From the NCBI GenBank assembly GCA_949373075.1, contig CASIBX010000037.1, positions 1 to 49,924 on the forward strand: a DNA stretch of 49,924 bases, written 5' to 3'. The notes under the pieces were generated by a model. It had not been told where the DNA came from. It did not search any database and saw only the letters and a list, made by a program, of their open reading frames with translations. Positions 17,348 to 27,357 of this stretch are shown one piece after another; positions within the stretch are counted from its first letter, which is position 1; each line of letters opens with the position of its first letter. The stretch is from Candidatus Poseidoniaceae archaeon (GTDB lineage Archaea; Thermoplasmatota; Poseidoniia; Poseidoniales; Poseidoniaceae). The translations under genes and the position numbers were made by a program.

Positions 17348-17812
17348 ATGGGAAAGAGACTCCGAGCCTATGTTATGGCCCTGCCCTCTGACGTACTAGC
17401 CCGATTAGCCAGCCTATCTGGATATGACCAAATGCTAGAAATGGATACGATTAGCAGAACGCATAACACAGGACTTGCGGAAATAGAATCAGAGTTAGCG
17501 GCTTTCAAGCAGGCTGCTACCGCACCGCCCGTCCAACAGGACGACTTTGTTGAGGAATTTGTTCCAGGCGCCCACAAGGAGGTAGCGGATTTAGATCAAG
17601 CCCAACCCCTTCAAACAGGCCCTCAGTATATTGACAACCCTGACCAATATCGTTTGAAGTATGACCCTTCACAACAAGGCCAAAGCAATCAATCACATGT
17701 CAAGCAAGCAATCATGTGCCCTGCTTGTTCAGCCCCTCTAGGAATTCCAGACGTGCGTCCAATCAAAGTTACATGCCCTCAGTGCATGTATGAATCGGTA
17801 TTCAATTCTTGA
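17348..17812 (+). CDS. Zinc-ribbon protein of unknown function
   Basis: 154 residues from an ATG. The helical N-terminus (ALPSDVLARLASLSGYDQML) is followed by a low-complexity Gln/Pro/Asp-rich linker. The C-terminal zinc ribbon has two CxxC knuckles, CPAC and CPQC, about 20 residues apart. The role is unknown; a ribbon like this could bind nucleic acid or protein. The stop abuts the stop of the convergent DUF373 gene with no gap. Upstream, an AT-rich TATA-like stretch (TAATATAAA at about 17255-17263) is a possible promoter. Confidence 0.75.
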   Translation: MGKRLRAYVMALPSDVLARLASLSGYDQMLEMDTISRTHNTGLAEIESELAAFKQAATAPPVQQDDFVEEFVPGAHKEVADLDQAQPLQTGPQYIDNPDQYRLKYDPSQQGQSNQSHVKQAIMCPACSAPLGIPDVRPIKVTCPQCMYESVFNS

Positions 17813-18931
17813 TTAAATTCCCCAGTAACGGTCTGCTTGTGCTTGCCTTGCTTGTACAGCACGGACGATGGTTGTTGTAACCCACAGGATAGCAATCCAC
17901 ATCAATGGTTCAAGCATAACTTCCCAAATACCCTGGACCGAGAATTCGTAATCCTTTCCTTCGAGCACATCCATCGCAATCTGTAGGCCTTGGTCAAGGA
18001 ATGAATAAACAACCATTGCAAACACTCCAAGCACAATCAATCTTCCAGAGAAAGAACCCTTTTGCAGACGTAGTAGCATGAAACCAGCGGTAGAGGTTAG
18101 GAATGCAATAACAATCCAAGCTAGTGCAGAATGAACAACACCGATCCACAATACCGAATAGCTCTCTTCAGCAACTAGTTCGACATATTTGTCATAACCA
18201 GTAGCAACAGCGAAGATAGCACTGAACACAGTAGTAGTCCAAAGTAGAGATGAGAACATAGCAGCATCTGCGTTTTCCCTCATTTCTTGAGCCACTCTGC
18301 TCACAGTTGCTTCAATTCCAAGTCCCTTAGATAATATGAATAATCCAAAGATTAGAGGTAATGCGCCAATTACAATTCCTCCTAATGTGTCAGGAAGCAT
18401 AACTCCCAATCCAAAGACCGCCATGATAGCCCCTAGCGGAACTAGCATCTTTGCTCTCCATTTTGGGTCTTCAAGAGCCTTTACGATGTAATAGTAGGTT
18501 CCTTCGATGCCCTTTGATTGTTTGACAATAATTTTTTGCACGTGGTCGATTCGAACTTGGCTTTGGATAATCGGCAATACAGATTCATCCTCTGCTCCGT
18601 CAGTTACTAGAATCGCTTGGTCAGGTTGGAATTCAGTCACAACTTCTTCCAATTGTGCTGCAATAGCCCTGTCTGACCTGACGCCTACCTTTTCATCACC
18701 AGTCAGAATTGCAATTTCGACTTCATCAGTTTCACTATTGGATTCCGCCAGATTGTCGTGTTGGTGTAGTGCTCCTAATATGGCATTAGTGTCGCTTTCC
18801 TCAGGGTCAGCAATACCAAGTTTAAGTGCAGCAGTAAGAACTTGTTTTCGTCCTACTACGGGCCCGCGTATTGCTGTCTTAATTCCAAGATCATTGTCTC
18901 GGTCAACAGTAATTACGAGTGTTCGAGTCAT
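17813..18931 (-). CDS. DUF373 family membrane protein
   Basis: 372 residues. The soluble N-terminal half has the DUF373 pattern: TLVITVDRDNDLG, GPVVGRKQVL, an acidic SDTNAI segment, and a later ILVTDGAEDE. The C-terminal half has about six membrane helices, starting at MLVPLGAIMAVFGLGVMLP. DUF373 proteins are conserved in Archaea with no firmly known role. It lies downstream of priL on the same strand with a 45-bp gap and may be cotranscribed. Confidence 0.85.
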   Translation of the reverse strand: MTRTLVITVDRDNDLGIKTAIRGPVVGRKQVLTAALKLGIADPEESDTNAILGALHQHDNLAESNSETDEVEIAILTGDEKVGVRSDRAIAAQLEEVVTEFQPDQAILVTDGAEDESVLPIIQSQVRIDHVQKIIVKQSKGIEGTYYYIVKALEDPKWRAKMLVPLGAIMAVFGLGVMLPDTLGGIVIGALPLIFGLFILSKGLGIEATVSRVAQEMRENADAAMFSSLLWTTTVFSAIFAVATGYDKYVELVAEESYSVLWIGVVHSALAWIVIAFLTSTAGFMLLRLQKGSFSGRLIVLGVFAMVVYSFLDQGLQIAMDVLEGKDYEFSVQGIWEVMLEPLMWIAILWVTTTIVRAVQARQAQADRYWGI

Positions 18932-18976
18932 TAATCCCAGCCCCGGCTACAATAGCCCTGACGCGCTCCCTATTCA

Positions 18977-20119
18977 TCAAGCATCGCCCGAATTGTTAGA
19001 TTCAACATTGACTTCGAGAACTTCTTGTCTCTTTCGTCGACGTTGTTTGGCACGGATATACTTGAGCGGATGGTCCATCCATGGTTGGTCACAGAGTCTA
19101 TCATCTCCTCTTTGAACTGCACAATTGTGATTGACTTTCAACTTAGAGCATCCTGAAGGGGTATATTCTCTTTCATAGAGATGATTGACTTGGTATGTCG
19201 TCGTACCTTCACTAAAGTCTGGTGCAGGTCTGAAAAAATCAATCGTAGTTTCTACAGGAAGGCCGATGCATCTAGACATCGAACCGAGGAATACCCTTCC
19301 AAAGTGATTGACGTTTACACCTTCTGCAAGTTCAGCAACTGCCTTTCGCATACATGGCGGCCAATCTTCTTCTCCCGCTCCGATAAGCGCGATAGTCTCT
19401 GCAGTACGTGATGCTACAAGCCCTCTAATCATGCCAACCGGTTCTGCCAACCTTATCAGTAAACTCTCATCCATCTTGGTCATCTTTTCCATGGCATCGA
19501 GTTTGATGTCTTCTTTCATTCGCTCCCGCAATAATCTAGCAACTTTAGCACGCGAAGAATACTTATCCCCCTCGTCATGTAAAGTCACCCAACCATCTTT
19601 GACATCACAATTAGGAAGCCTCCACCTCGAACCCGTAATGCCTGTGCACAATTCTATGAAATCCGAAAGTCCCATCTTCCAAATGCCATTTTCATCACAT
19701 TTTATTTCCGAGAGGTATGTGTTTGCAATTGTTGTAATCGCATCATCTCTAACGAGAATATGTTGGGCTCTTTCAGCTTCCGCTTGGGCCCATCTAGAGA
19801 TTAATCTTTCATCTTCACTAGCGCCAACTACCAATCTGGCGTAGTAAAACGAAAAGGCTTCGAGTAGCCTGCCTTCCTCGGTGTGGATATCTCCTACAGA
19901 AGCAACTTCAACTCCATCGTCGCTGTCTACCGAATCTACCAGCCTGGATCGTGCCCTTACTCGCGCTCTCTCCATCATAGCGCCGTCCAATAATTCATCG
20001 ATATCGATATTGTGTTGAACAGCCATCTGCGCAATCCATTCTCTTGCTTGAGGCAAGAATGGATATCTTGCTAAAGTGACCTTGTCCGAAAGGTCTGGAA
20101 TAGCGAAAGGCTTGGGCAC
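18977..20119 (-). CDS. priL: DNA primase large subunit, Fe-S type
   Basis: 380 residues from a GTG start. PriL partners the catalytic PriS subunit to make RNA/DNA primers at replication. An alpha-helical N-terminal domain is followed by the C-terminal Fe-S domain. The four expected cluster ligands are visible: Cys256 in PPCMRKAV, Cys324 in GCSKL, Cys333 in NHNCAV and Cys343 in LCDQ. The family signatures PDFSEGTTTYQVNHLY and HPLKYI flank them. The C-terminus is basic (RAKQRRRKRQE), possibly for DNA binding. The gene is divergent from the MptE-like gene with a 41-bp gap, and the PolD large subunit lies nearby. Confidence 0.92.
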   Translation of the reverse strand: MPKPFAIPDLSDKVTLARYPFLPQAREWIAQMAVQHNIDIDELLDGAMMERARVRARSRLVDSVDSDDGVEVASVGDIHTEEGRLLEAFSFYYARLVVGASEDERLISRWAQAEAERAQHILVRDDAITTIANTYLSEIKCDENGIWKMGLSDFIELCTGITGSRWRLPNCDVKDGWVTLHDEGDKYSSRAKVARLLRERMKEDIKLDAMEKMTKMDESLLIRLAEPVGMIRGLVASRTAETIALIGAGEEDWPPCMRKAVAELAEGVNVNHFGRVFLGSMSRCIGLPVETTIDFFRPAPDFSEGTTTYQVNHLYEREYTPSGCSKLKVNHNCAVQRGDDRLCDQPWMDHPLKYIRAKQRRRKRQEVLEVNVESNNSGDA

Positions 20120-20160
20120 ATAAGACGACTCTTGATGGAGGCATTTGAACCCTCTTATTC

Positions 20161-20820
20161 ATGTGGGATATAGGGGTGGCCAAGATGATGGAGGCGGTAA
20201 ACAAAGAGTTGATTCTCATCCAAGATGAGATTCGCGAAACCTTTGGCTGGTCTCTGAAATCAGATTACGAAAGCGCAATATCTCTTTCAAAAAACTGTGA
20301 AAATCCAACCACCTCAATCGCTCTAGAAGGTAGGGTAACAGTAGTAGGGGCGGCAGCGCCTGCAAATTATATTCCTACAAACCCAGCCATTGTTGCTGAT
20401 GGCGCCATAGGTGCACTAGGAAACAAATCTGACGTTGTCCTAATCGTCAGTGATGGTGATGGAACTCCGTTTATCGAACAATCCCTGAACCAAGGCATTC
20501 CAATATGTCTACATGCGCACGGAGACAATCTCGATGCTTGGAAAAATATACTCTCTTTAGCCGATGAAAACCAGCAATTTATTTTGACTCACCAAACGCC
20601 GTATGAAATTGAAGGAATGTACAACCCTGGGGGCTTTACCGACGGCGATAGGGCGGTATGCATCGCATTTGCATTAGGGGCTAAAGAAGTCGAATTAGTT
20701 GGTTTTACCACAAGCGAAGTAGGTGCTTGGTCAGGCACTACTGATGAGAAACGAAAACTAATCAAGTTGAAGTGGATGAATGAAGTGTTGAAACTGTTAT
20801 CTTTGGGGGTTATGGAGTGA
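20161..20820 (+). CDS. mptE: MptE-like 6-hydroxymethyl-7,8-dihydropterin pyrophosphokinase
   Basis: 219 residues of the archaeal DUF115/MptE type. The enzyme transfers pyrophosphate from ATP to 6-hydroxymethyl-dihydropterin in pterin (folate or methanopterin) synthesis. Supporting motifs are GAAAPAN, the central VLIVSDGDGTPF, HAHGDN, a Gly-rich PGGFTDGDRAVCIAFALGAKEVELVGF region (two blocks), and the helical end. The ATG at 20161 is used; an in-frame ATG at 20185 is an alternative. It overlaps the next gene by the GTGA arrangement, which indicates translational coupling. Confidence 0.83.
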   Translation: MWDIGVAKMMEAVNKELILIQDEIRETFGWSLKSDYESAISLSKNCENPTTSIALEGRVTVVGAAAPANYIPTNPAIVADGAIGALGNKSDVVLIVSDGDGTPFIEQSLNQGIPICLHAHGDNLDAWKNILSLADENQQFILTHQTPYEIEGMYNPGGFTDGDRAVCIAFALGAKEVELVGFTTSEVGAWSGTTDEKRKLIKLKWMNEVLKLLSLGVME

Positions 20821-21386
20821 AAAAAAATCGCGTGTTGTGGATTATAGCACTTGTAATAGTAAACTCCGGATGGTACGCAGTTAGTCAACAAAGCGCAAGC
20901 CAAGAAATCAATCGGCCAGGCGCAGATTTTTCTGGTGAACGAGAAGCAAAAATCGTCGCCCTTGTTGGCGATTCTGGCGATTACGAAATCGAACATTGCT
21001 TCAATTCGATAAATGGTGGCGTACACAATGCTAGTATTAGAGTGGAAATGGATTCTAAAGTTCTATACGAATGGTCTGGAGATACAAATGATGGGTGTAT
21101 CACCTATTCTTCAGATACAGATGAAGGTACAATCGTGATATTTACAGACATGGAAGATGGTGCAGAGTCTAAAACTACTCTAAGCACCTGGCCACTAAAA
21201 AATGCATTAATCCCTGGAGTCATCATTGTTTCATTTGGGACATTAATGGTTGCGTACTTTGAAACATTTGTTCGTGTAGTGATCAAAAAGAAAATAGATA
21301 AAATCGATGCTATGGCTATTGAGGCCACTACCGAAGAAGTGGCTTCAACCAATTCGATATGGCAAGATCCTGTGAGGCCAAATTAG
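20817..21386 (+). CDS. Small two-helix membrane protein, unknown function
   Basis: 189 residues, GTG start within the stop of mptE. An N-terminal signal-anchor (VLWIIALVIVNSGWYAV) precedes a beta-rich domain of about 110 residues with two cysteines (EHCFN and DGCIT) that could form an extracytoplasmic disulfide. A second helix (LIPGVIIVSFGTLMVAYF) precedes a basic cytoplasmic tail. Despite coupling to mptE, no enzymatic motif is visible. The stop lies immediately next to that of convergent polC. Confidence 0.75.
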   Translation: MKKNRVLWIIALVIVNSGWYAVSQQSASQEINRPGADFSGEREAKIVALVGDSGDYEIEHCFNSINGGVHNASIRVEMDSKVLYEWSGDTNDGCITYSSDTDEGTIVIFTDMEDGAESKTTLSTWPLKNALIPGVIIVSFGTLMVAYFETFVRVVIKKKIDKIDAMAIEATTEEVASTNSIWQDPVRPN

Positions 21387-24300
21387 TCACAAGAAGTCCG
21401 CCAAACTCATCTGTTTGGCCTTGTCATTACTGAACAGACTTTCCACACTATCCGCCAACCACTCAACATTTTGTTTGGTATAGTGATCGACACCATACGT
21501 CTGCATAACGTGTTTTGTAACTTTGATATATTTTCTTACAGCGCCCTCTGTAACGGTTAATGCAAGATTGCCATTACACATTTCTCCTTCCGCTTTACGA
21601 ACTCCAAATGCACTCATCCCTCGGCCACTCTGCTTAGGTGGCTGGATACATTTTGCTGCTAATGGCATTCTGCGATAGGAGTGGCCGCACTTCAGACAAC
21701 GCACCTTTTGTCTTGTGAAAGCTACAAGGTTGCCTCTTAAATCGGGAAGGAAGTGTGAACGAACTACACTAGACGCTACAGTTCTAACATCTACTCCCCT
21801 TAGCCTGTGTCCCAAAGACAACTGGCCATTCATTTTGTCAATCATAGTCTCTAGTGTCTTGTATGCTGATAATGGCGGGCCCTCATCCATACTCTTTGTT
21901 GAATGAGTAAATCCAAGGCCTCTGACTGCTGCAATACTACCTAGCCTGCGCTCTACAAAATCCATTTTGTCAGCGAGGGTTTTTGGGTGAGGTTGGGCTA
22001 ATGTGGCCTCGTAAAACCATCTTTCATAGTGCCATCCTGAATCGACATTCAAAGCCTCTTTATCGACCTCTGTAGGATTAAGCCTAGTCGTCAGTACCAA
22101 AGGCGCATCCATCTGGCCACCTCTATTCGATGGCAAAATATCACGACTGAAATTAAGCAAACCATCCATTAGGAGCATAATTGCATCTTCATCACCGTCA
22201 CAATTTCTTCTCTTAGCCGCATGGAAAAGTGGATGGGCAAATCCTCCCGAGCTGTCTGAGAACCCTATCAGTCGTGAAAGAACACCACCTGATGTGTGAG
22301 GTGCAAGTGCGCAAATTAGTTGCCCAACTAAGTCATCAGGCTTTTCAACATGATAGAATGGTTTCATTCCATAATATCTCACCAGCAAGTCATCAATATA
22401 CTGTGCAGCCCTTACGAAATACTCTGCTCCATTTTTGGCTAATATGAAATCTTGGGGGAATATCTCTAGCATTTGGTCGCCACGCGACAACTCTTCGCCA
22501 AAGCAATCATGTGAGTAACCGAGATGTTTCAATTTACTCCATGCCACTCCAACTTCATCAGGCGTGAAGTGTGTTACTGGTACATCGCTCATATCGAATC
22601 TGATGGTGCCATCTCTGAAAACGGGAAGACCGTGTTTTGCACGCAAAATACCCTTTTCTACAGCTTCTGGAGTTTGATTTTTACTCATCAATTTCTTTAC
22701 GCCCTTGATACGTTTGGGAATTCTATCCAGGCCCAAAGATATTCGTGCATCTTCCAAGAGGTTGTCTAAGCGAATCGTTTGAAGTTCTCCGCGGCGTCTA
22801 GCATTCTCTTTTTCACTAGAGACTCTTAATTCAGTTCTACCGCCACAGGTTTCACCGGCTTTCCCTTCTCCCAACCCATCCAACTTACGGTGATGGCAGC
22901 TTAACATTGGAGTTTTTTTATCACAAACTGTGCAAAACCGTACACCCATTTGTACTCGTAATTCTTGCTGTTCAGCAGCATTCCCCATCAGTCTTTGATT
23001 TCCGCCAGATAGGGCGAGAGGGAATAATGAGTGAACGGTTGGCTTTTCACGAGGTGCGCTTTTTTCAGGCCGTCCCATTCTACAACCAATCCTAACAGGT
23101 GCAGAATGTTCCCATCTTATTCGAGAGATTTGGCGTATCTGAGTAAGTATACCGTCTACTGCATGGTCATCTTCTAAAATTTGGGCGCGCAGAAATACTC
23201 CTGGATATTCTGGACCGGGGTCTGGTAATTTACCAGCCGCCTCTTTTCCAATCGTATCTGTTTCAGCAATACCGAGCCCACGCTGCCTAGCAGCAGTCTC
23301 AGCAGCAATTCTTACCGAAGCCCTTTCACTTTCTAATTCGGATTTGCGTTTTGTTTCACTAGATAGCACAATCTCCGCAGATCTAAGTTTCTGGATTCTG
23401 TCTTCAAACACAGTTGCGGCATCTTCAATGCGCAATGGGGCCTTTCCGTTAGATGCAAAACCAAGTCCATCCAGCATTGCTTGCCAACCTTCAGTGATGA
23501 CTAGGTCATCTCCGTCGTGGTGATGTTCAAGACCCAACATTAGTGCCGAGCCTTTGACCAATCCATGAATTCTCAATACCCAAATGTGAGGGGCCATCGA
23601 ATCGAAAATCCCCCTTTCAATAGGGCTATTGGGTCCGGGAATTGAATTGAAATCTAATTCTTTTTCACTCTCAGGGCGCAATACATCCATCTCAGAAGCA
23701 TCCCATCCCTTCACCCCCGAAATGAATCGTAAAGTTCCATCTCGGATAACTGCAGTTTCGATATGTTTCAGGAACGCAGGAACCCATTCAATTGGCAAAT
23801 CTAGCCACCATGGGTTATGGGGGACTATTAGTGAAGTCGAGAATCTAATCGCTATTTCTTTTGCAGATTCCCATGATGGCTTTTGAGCAATCAACGCATC
23901 CCTCCATTTGCGTCTTATGTGAAACCTAGAATGCAAATCAGATGATTGACCAACTGGTAAACCGGGGATTCCCTCTGGCATACTGCCTCTACTAATTACC
24001 ATAATTCGGCAAAAATCTTCGACGGCCTGTTCGCTATCCAAAGCATCGATTAGGTCAGCAGCCCACCAGTCGTGGGAATAGCCTGCTGGGACGAGATTTT
24101 TGTTATTCTCCATGAATTCTCCGTATCCCAAAACCAACTCGCCATTATCCCAAATCGATGCAATTTTCGGTTTATCTTTTCTAAATGAAGGCTCGTCATC
24201 ATATCTTTTGAAACTCCCATCCCGCAAAATAGCCCATGGTCCTTCAGCAATATCACAAGGCGTAATTGCACATGCTTTACCAGGCCTTTCGATTTTCATT

Positions 24301-25430
24301 TGAGTTCCGACTGCAAGGAAGTCATCCATAGCAGCCATACTGGCAGGGTTACATGACCCTGCGGCCAACCCAGATGGTCTTGCTCTTCCATATTTTAATC
24401 GAAAACCCCCTGGCTCTAAGGGTGCACCGAAGACCGGTCTTCCGGCGATAATATCTTTCATAAATTTAGAAATCGGAGGAACCTTTCTTGACTTGAATCC
24501 ATTAGAACTGACTCCTTCTTCTTTCTCTTTGCCTTTGTTTGCAAAGGTGGAAATGAAGTCCCATCCAGGGACATTTAAGCGCTCAGTATGGCGCTGGAGT
24601 TTGGGCGCCTTCAGACACAAACCTTCTCCAATAACCAGCAGAACACCGCCACGAATACGTGCTTCATCGATATTTCGAACTCTGCCATATCCTGCACATT
24701 CGATGTCTTCAGTAGATTCGCCATTAATCATAACAGGACACGCTCTTACAATCGTATCAACCTCTTCAGGAGGAGGGCGATATTGTAGGCCTCCGCGATA
24801 TAATCCAAATTCTTCCTTTACCCTCTCTACCTCGCCGTCTGTAGGCTTGTATGCGTCAACATTCAATTCTCTTCGGATCATGTCGGCAATCAATACAGCG
24901 AGTGCCTGGGCTGTTCCACCAGCGGCGCGGATTGGCCCAGCAAAATGAATTGATAGGAATTGGGAGCCATCGACATTCGGTAATAGTCTAACTTCACTAA
25001 TTCCTTCGAGAGGAGCCACCAATACCGCTTCAGTCAATATCGCAAGGCCTACCCTTAGTGCAACATCTATGCTCTTTTGCAAGTCGTATCCTTCGTCTCT
25101 GAATTTCTTTGCAACCATGGTTGCCATTTTGATGGAGGTAGTTTCTCGGTCTTCCTCCGCAAGAAGAGTTCTGATATCGTCAGCAACCTCGACACCTTCA
25201 AGGTGGTGAATAAGCAACTTTTCAGTTCTACTTGCTAAATCTGAAGCTCTTGGAATTTCGACCTCTAATGTATGGTCCAAGCCCTTAGCCCTCGCTTTAG
25301 CAGCAATCTGATACGCTTCTTCGGTTCTCTCATCAAACCAGTCATGGTACGAATCCATTTCCTTTTCGAGACGCGCGATATCTAGACCCAGTAAGGGGTC
25401 ATGGACATCCTTCGCACCCTCTTGAATCAT
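21387..25430 (-). CDS. polC: DNA polymerase family D large subunit (DP2)
   Basis: 1347 residues without an intein. This is the catalytic polymerase subunit of the archaeal replicative polymerase PolD. The N-terminal region contains HFAGPIRAAGGTAQALAVL. A zinc site lies near residues 830-870 (FCTVCDK, CHH, ETCGG). The active-site motif NCDGDED at about 1076-1082 carries the catalytic aspartates, followed by NFSRDILPSNRGGQMDAPLV. A second zinc site near 1240 has CLKCGHSYR with later Cys residues. The protein ends with QMSLADFL, a textbook PCNA-interacting (PIP) motif. The gene is divergent from pyrE with about 100 bp between starts. Confidence 0.96.
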   Translation of the reverse strand: MIQEGAKDVHDPLLGLDIARLEKEMDSYHDWFDERTEEAYQIAAKARAKGLDHTLEVEIPRASDLASRTEKLLIHHLEGVEVADDIRTLLAEEDRETTSIKMATMVAKKFRDEGYDLQKSIDVALRVGLAILTEAVLVAPLEGISEVRLLPNVDGSQFLSIHFAGPIRAAGGTAQALAVLIADMIRRELNVDAYKPTDGEVERVKEEFGLYRGGLQYRPPPEEVDTIVRACPVMINGESTEDIECAGYGRVRNIDEARIRGGVLLVIGEGLCLKAPKLQRHTERLNVPGWDFISTFANKGKEKEEGVSSNGFKSRKVPPISKFMKDIIAGRPVFGAPLEPGGFRLKYGRARPSGLAAGSCNPASMAAMDDFLAVGTQMKIERPGKACAITPCDIAEGPWAILRDGSFKRYDDEPSFRKDKPKIASIWDNGELVLGYGEFMENNKNLVPAGYSHDWWAADLIDALDSEQAVEDFCRIMVISRGSMPEGIPGLPVGQSSDLHSRFHIRRKWRDALIAQKPSWESAKEIAIRFSTSLIVPHNPWWLDLPIEWVPAFLKHIETAVIRDGTLRFISGVKGWDASEMDVLRPESEKELDFNSIPGPNSPIERGIFDSMAPHIWVLRIHGLVKGSALMLGLEHHHDGDDLVITEGWQAMLDGLGFASNGKAPLRIEDAATVFEDRIQKLRSAEIVLSSETKRKSELESERASVRIAAETAARQRGLGIAETDTIGKEAAGKLPDPGPEYPGVFLRAQILEDDHAVDGILTQIRQISRIRWEHSAPVRIGCRMGRPEKSAPREKPTVHSLFPLALSGGNQRLMGNAAEQQELRVQMGVRFCTVCDKKTPMLSCHHRKLDGLGEGKAGETCGGRTELRVSSEKENARRRGELQTIRLDNLLEDARISLGLDRIPKRIKGVKKLMSKNQTPEAVEKGILRAKHGLPVFRDGTIRFDMSDVPVTHFTPDEVGVAWSKLKHLGYSHDCFGEELSRGDQMLEIFPQDFILAKNGAEYFVRAAQYIDDLLVRYYGMKPFYHVEKPDDLVGQLICALAPHTSGGVLSRLIGFSDSSGGFAHPLFHAAKRRNCDGDEDAIMLLMDGLLNFSRDILPSNRGGQMDAPLVLTTRLNPTEVDKEALNVDSGWHYERWFYEATLAQPHPKTLADKMDFVERRLGSIAAVRGLGFTHSTKSMDEGPPLSAYKTLETMIDKMNGQLSLGHRLRGVDVRTVASSVVRSHFLPDLRGNLVAFTRQKVRCLKCGHSYRRMPLAAKCIQPPKQSGRGMSAFGVRKAEGEMCNGNLALTVTEGAVRKYIKVTKHVMQTYGVDHYTKQNVEWLADSVESLFSNDKAKQMSLADFL

Positions 25431-25532
25431 GGCTATCCCTCACGCCTTCCGGCGGTGGCTCATAAGGGCTCTCACTCTATACGGCGAATTTGCAAGGGAA
25501 GGTTCATCCCCCTCAAATGGATGGCATAGTCC

Positions 25533-26126
25533 ATGTCGGTGCCCTCCTCACTACGCGAAGACCCCCGCTGGTCACGTTTGGTAGACATGGTTCGAGACCT
25601 CGCATTTTTGGATGGAGGGTCTGATGAAGCCTTTACTTTAGCAAGCGGGAGATCATCTCGATGGTTTTTCGATATGAAACCAGTGATGATGCATCCTGAA
25701 GCCGGTCGTCTTATCGGTGATTTAATGAATATCAGATGTGATGAAATCGGCGCTGACTTTGTAGGCGGCTTAGAATTGGGAGCAGTTCCATTGGCCGCAC
25801 TAGTTATCGCCACAGATTTCACTTCCGATAGGCTCGGATTCATGGTTCGTAAGCAAGCCAAAGGGAGAGGCGGTCGTAAGACCAATAATCCCCCCGGGGT
25901 TGAAGGGACATCAATCGCAGAAGGCGGCGATGTTATCATTTTAGAAGATGTAACTACCACTGGAGGCTCTGCGATTAAAGCGGTGAGAAGAATCGAAGAA
26001 GACACCCCTTGCAAGGTAGTGGCTGTGATTAGTATTCTTGACAGGGAAGAAGGTGGCAAAGAAGCCTTTGAAGAAGCAGGAATTCCATTTGAAAGTTTAT
26101 TGGTACGTACAGATATTTCCGGGTGA
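25533..26126 (+). CDS. pyrE: Orotate phosphoribosyltransferase
   Basis: 197 residues from an ATG. It joins orotate to PRPP to give OMP in pyrimidine synthesis. The PRPP-binding signature VIILEDVTTTGGSA lies at about 131-144. Other family features are FTLASGRSSRWFFDMKP, GGLELGAVPLA, and the flexible-loop segment FMVRKQAKGRGGRK. It is followed after 5 bp by the methyltransferase gene, so the two are probably one operon. Confidence 0.93.
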   Translation: MSVPSSLREDPRWSRLVDMVRDLAFLDGGSDEAFTLASGRSSRWFFDMKPVMMHPEAGRLIGDLMNIRCDEIGADFVGGLELGAVPLAALVIATDFTSDRLGFMVRKQAKGRGGRKTNNPPGVEGTSIAEGGDVIILEDVTTTGGSAIKAVRRIEEDTPCKVVAVISILDREEGGKEAFEEAGIPFESLLVRTDISG

Positions 26127-26131
26127 ATTAG

Positions 26132-27349
26132 TTGGAATTAACTCCTAGTGAAGCAGACCTTTCAGGTCCAACGATTAGAGATTCAACAGCTCCAGAAGGT
26201 TTACATTTCCATTATGCAGACCAAGCCAAGCCTCTTGCAACCCCCTGGCAAGTAGCTGTTGAAAGAGCAAAGCTGGTGAGGAAATGCAGTCTGCCAAAAG
26301 GGGTTATTCTCGACCCTGCATGTGGCAGTGGGATTCAACTAGCTGCATACTGCGCAATGATGGGCATGAAAGGTATCGGTATAGAACTCGATGAATCTAC
26401 AGCATATGCTGCAAATTCGAATCTCCTCAGGGTTTCAAATCACGGGTATGATTCAGGCTTGGCTGACTCACGAATCAGGATTGGTGATGGGACGATTACC
26501 GACTCCAATTTAGAAGTTGCAATGTTACACCTTGATCCTGCAAGACCGAGAAACTCTAGAACACATGGAATCGAAGAGATGACGCCAAATTTACCAGATA
26601 TATTTTCGGCTTGGAAAGACCAACTAATCGAAGGAGAGCAAGGTCCTGCAATACTGCTCGACCTTTCTCCACGATTGACCGACGTGCAACGCCTTGAAGT
26701 CGAATCAATAGTTGAGACTTTTTGGCCAGGAATAGGGAAAACTTGGACGTGGACAAGTCGTGGAAGAGGGCGCATAGACAGGCTTTCACTTTGGTTGGGC
26801 CAATTGTCTTCTCCAAATGCCGAAAGTAGGTTCGTTAGAATCCCCCCCGCTCTCAAGAATAAACCAATAATTGTCAAAGGGGAAACTTTGCCGATATCAT
26901 CGCACCGCAGACACCCTAGGAAAGGAGAGCACGTGAGCATTTTAGATGCTGCATTAGTCGAGTCTGGCCTGGCTACTGAATTCCTCAACCAAACACTTCC
27001 TGGCCAAGAAATAACTTGGAGTGTACCATCGGGCAGGCGCCCACAAATCCATCATCCTGATTCATTTGCTTTCAATGAGAAAAACCAATCTCTTCTCGTC
27101 CAAGCAACTGGGCGTATTGTAAAACTGGTTCATTGTGAACTAACCGAGGAGACAATATCTCATCTTGTGGACGCTGCAAGTGAATATGGATTTGGAAAAT
27201 TGACCCTACGGGTCTCACTAGATCCTGAGCTCCAACCCCGTATCCAGGGTAGCATAGACCGTCAACTAAATGCAAGGGGCGGGACCCACACCGGTTTTGT
27301 GGCTCAACAACCGGACGATTCGATGCTGCTTTTGTGCCTTATCTCTTGA
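26132..27349 (+). CDS. Class I SAM-dependent methyltransferase with THUMP-like C-terminus
   Basis: 405 residues from a TTG start; no ATG is available before the SAM-binding motif. Motif I is ILDPACGSGIQLAAYCA at about 60-75, with acidic motif II GIELDEST. A conserved LDPARPRNSRTHGI segment and the following LLDLSPRL match the THUMP-like methyltransferase family. The C-terminal 100 residues contain repeated beta-alpha elements. Relatives are thought to modify RNA, but the substrate is not established here. It directly follows pyrE (5 bp). Confidence 0.78.
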   Translation: MELTPSEADLSGPTIRDSTAPEGLHFHYADQAKPLATPWQVAVERAKLVRKCSLPKGVILDPACGSGIQLAAYCAMMGMKGIGIELDESTAYAANSNLLRVSNHGYDSGLADSRIRIGDGTITDSNLEVAMLHLDPARPRNSRTHGIEEMTPNLPDIFSAWKDQLIEGEQGPAILLDLSPRLTDVQRLEVESIVETFWPGIGKTWTWTSRGRGRIDRLSLWLGQLSSPNAESRFVRIPPALKNKPIIVKGETLPISSHRRHPRKGEHVSILDAALVESGLATEFLNQTLPGQEITWSVPSGRRPQIHHPDSFAFNEKNQSLLVQATGRIVKLVHCELTEETISHLVDAASEYGFGKLTLRVSLDPELQPRIQGSIDRQLNARGGTHTGFVAQQPDDSMLLLCLIS

Positions 27350-27357
27350 GATGGCTT

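Noticed and set aside
25472-26059. 195-aa minus-strand ORF across pyrE
   Set aside because: It is opposite a well-supported OPRT gene and has no recognisable protein pattern.
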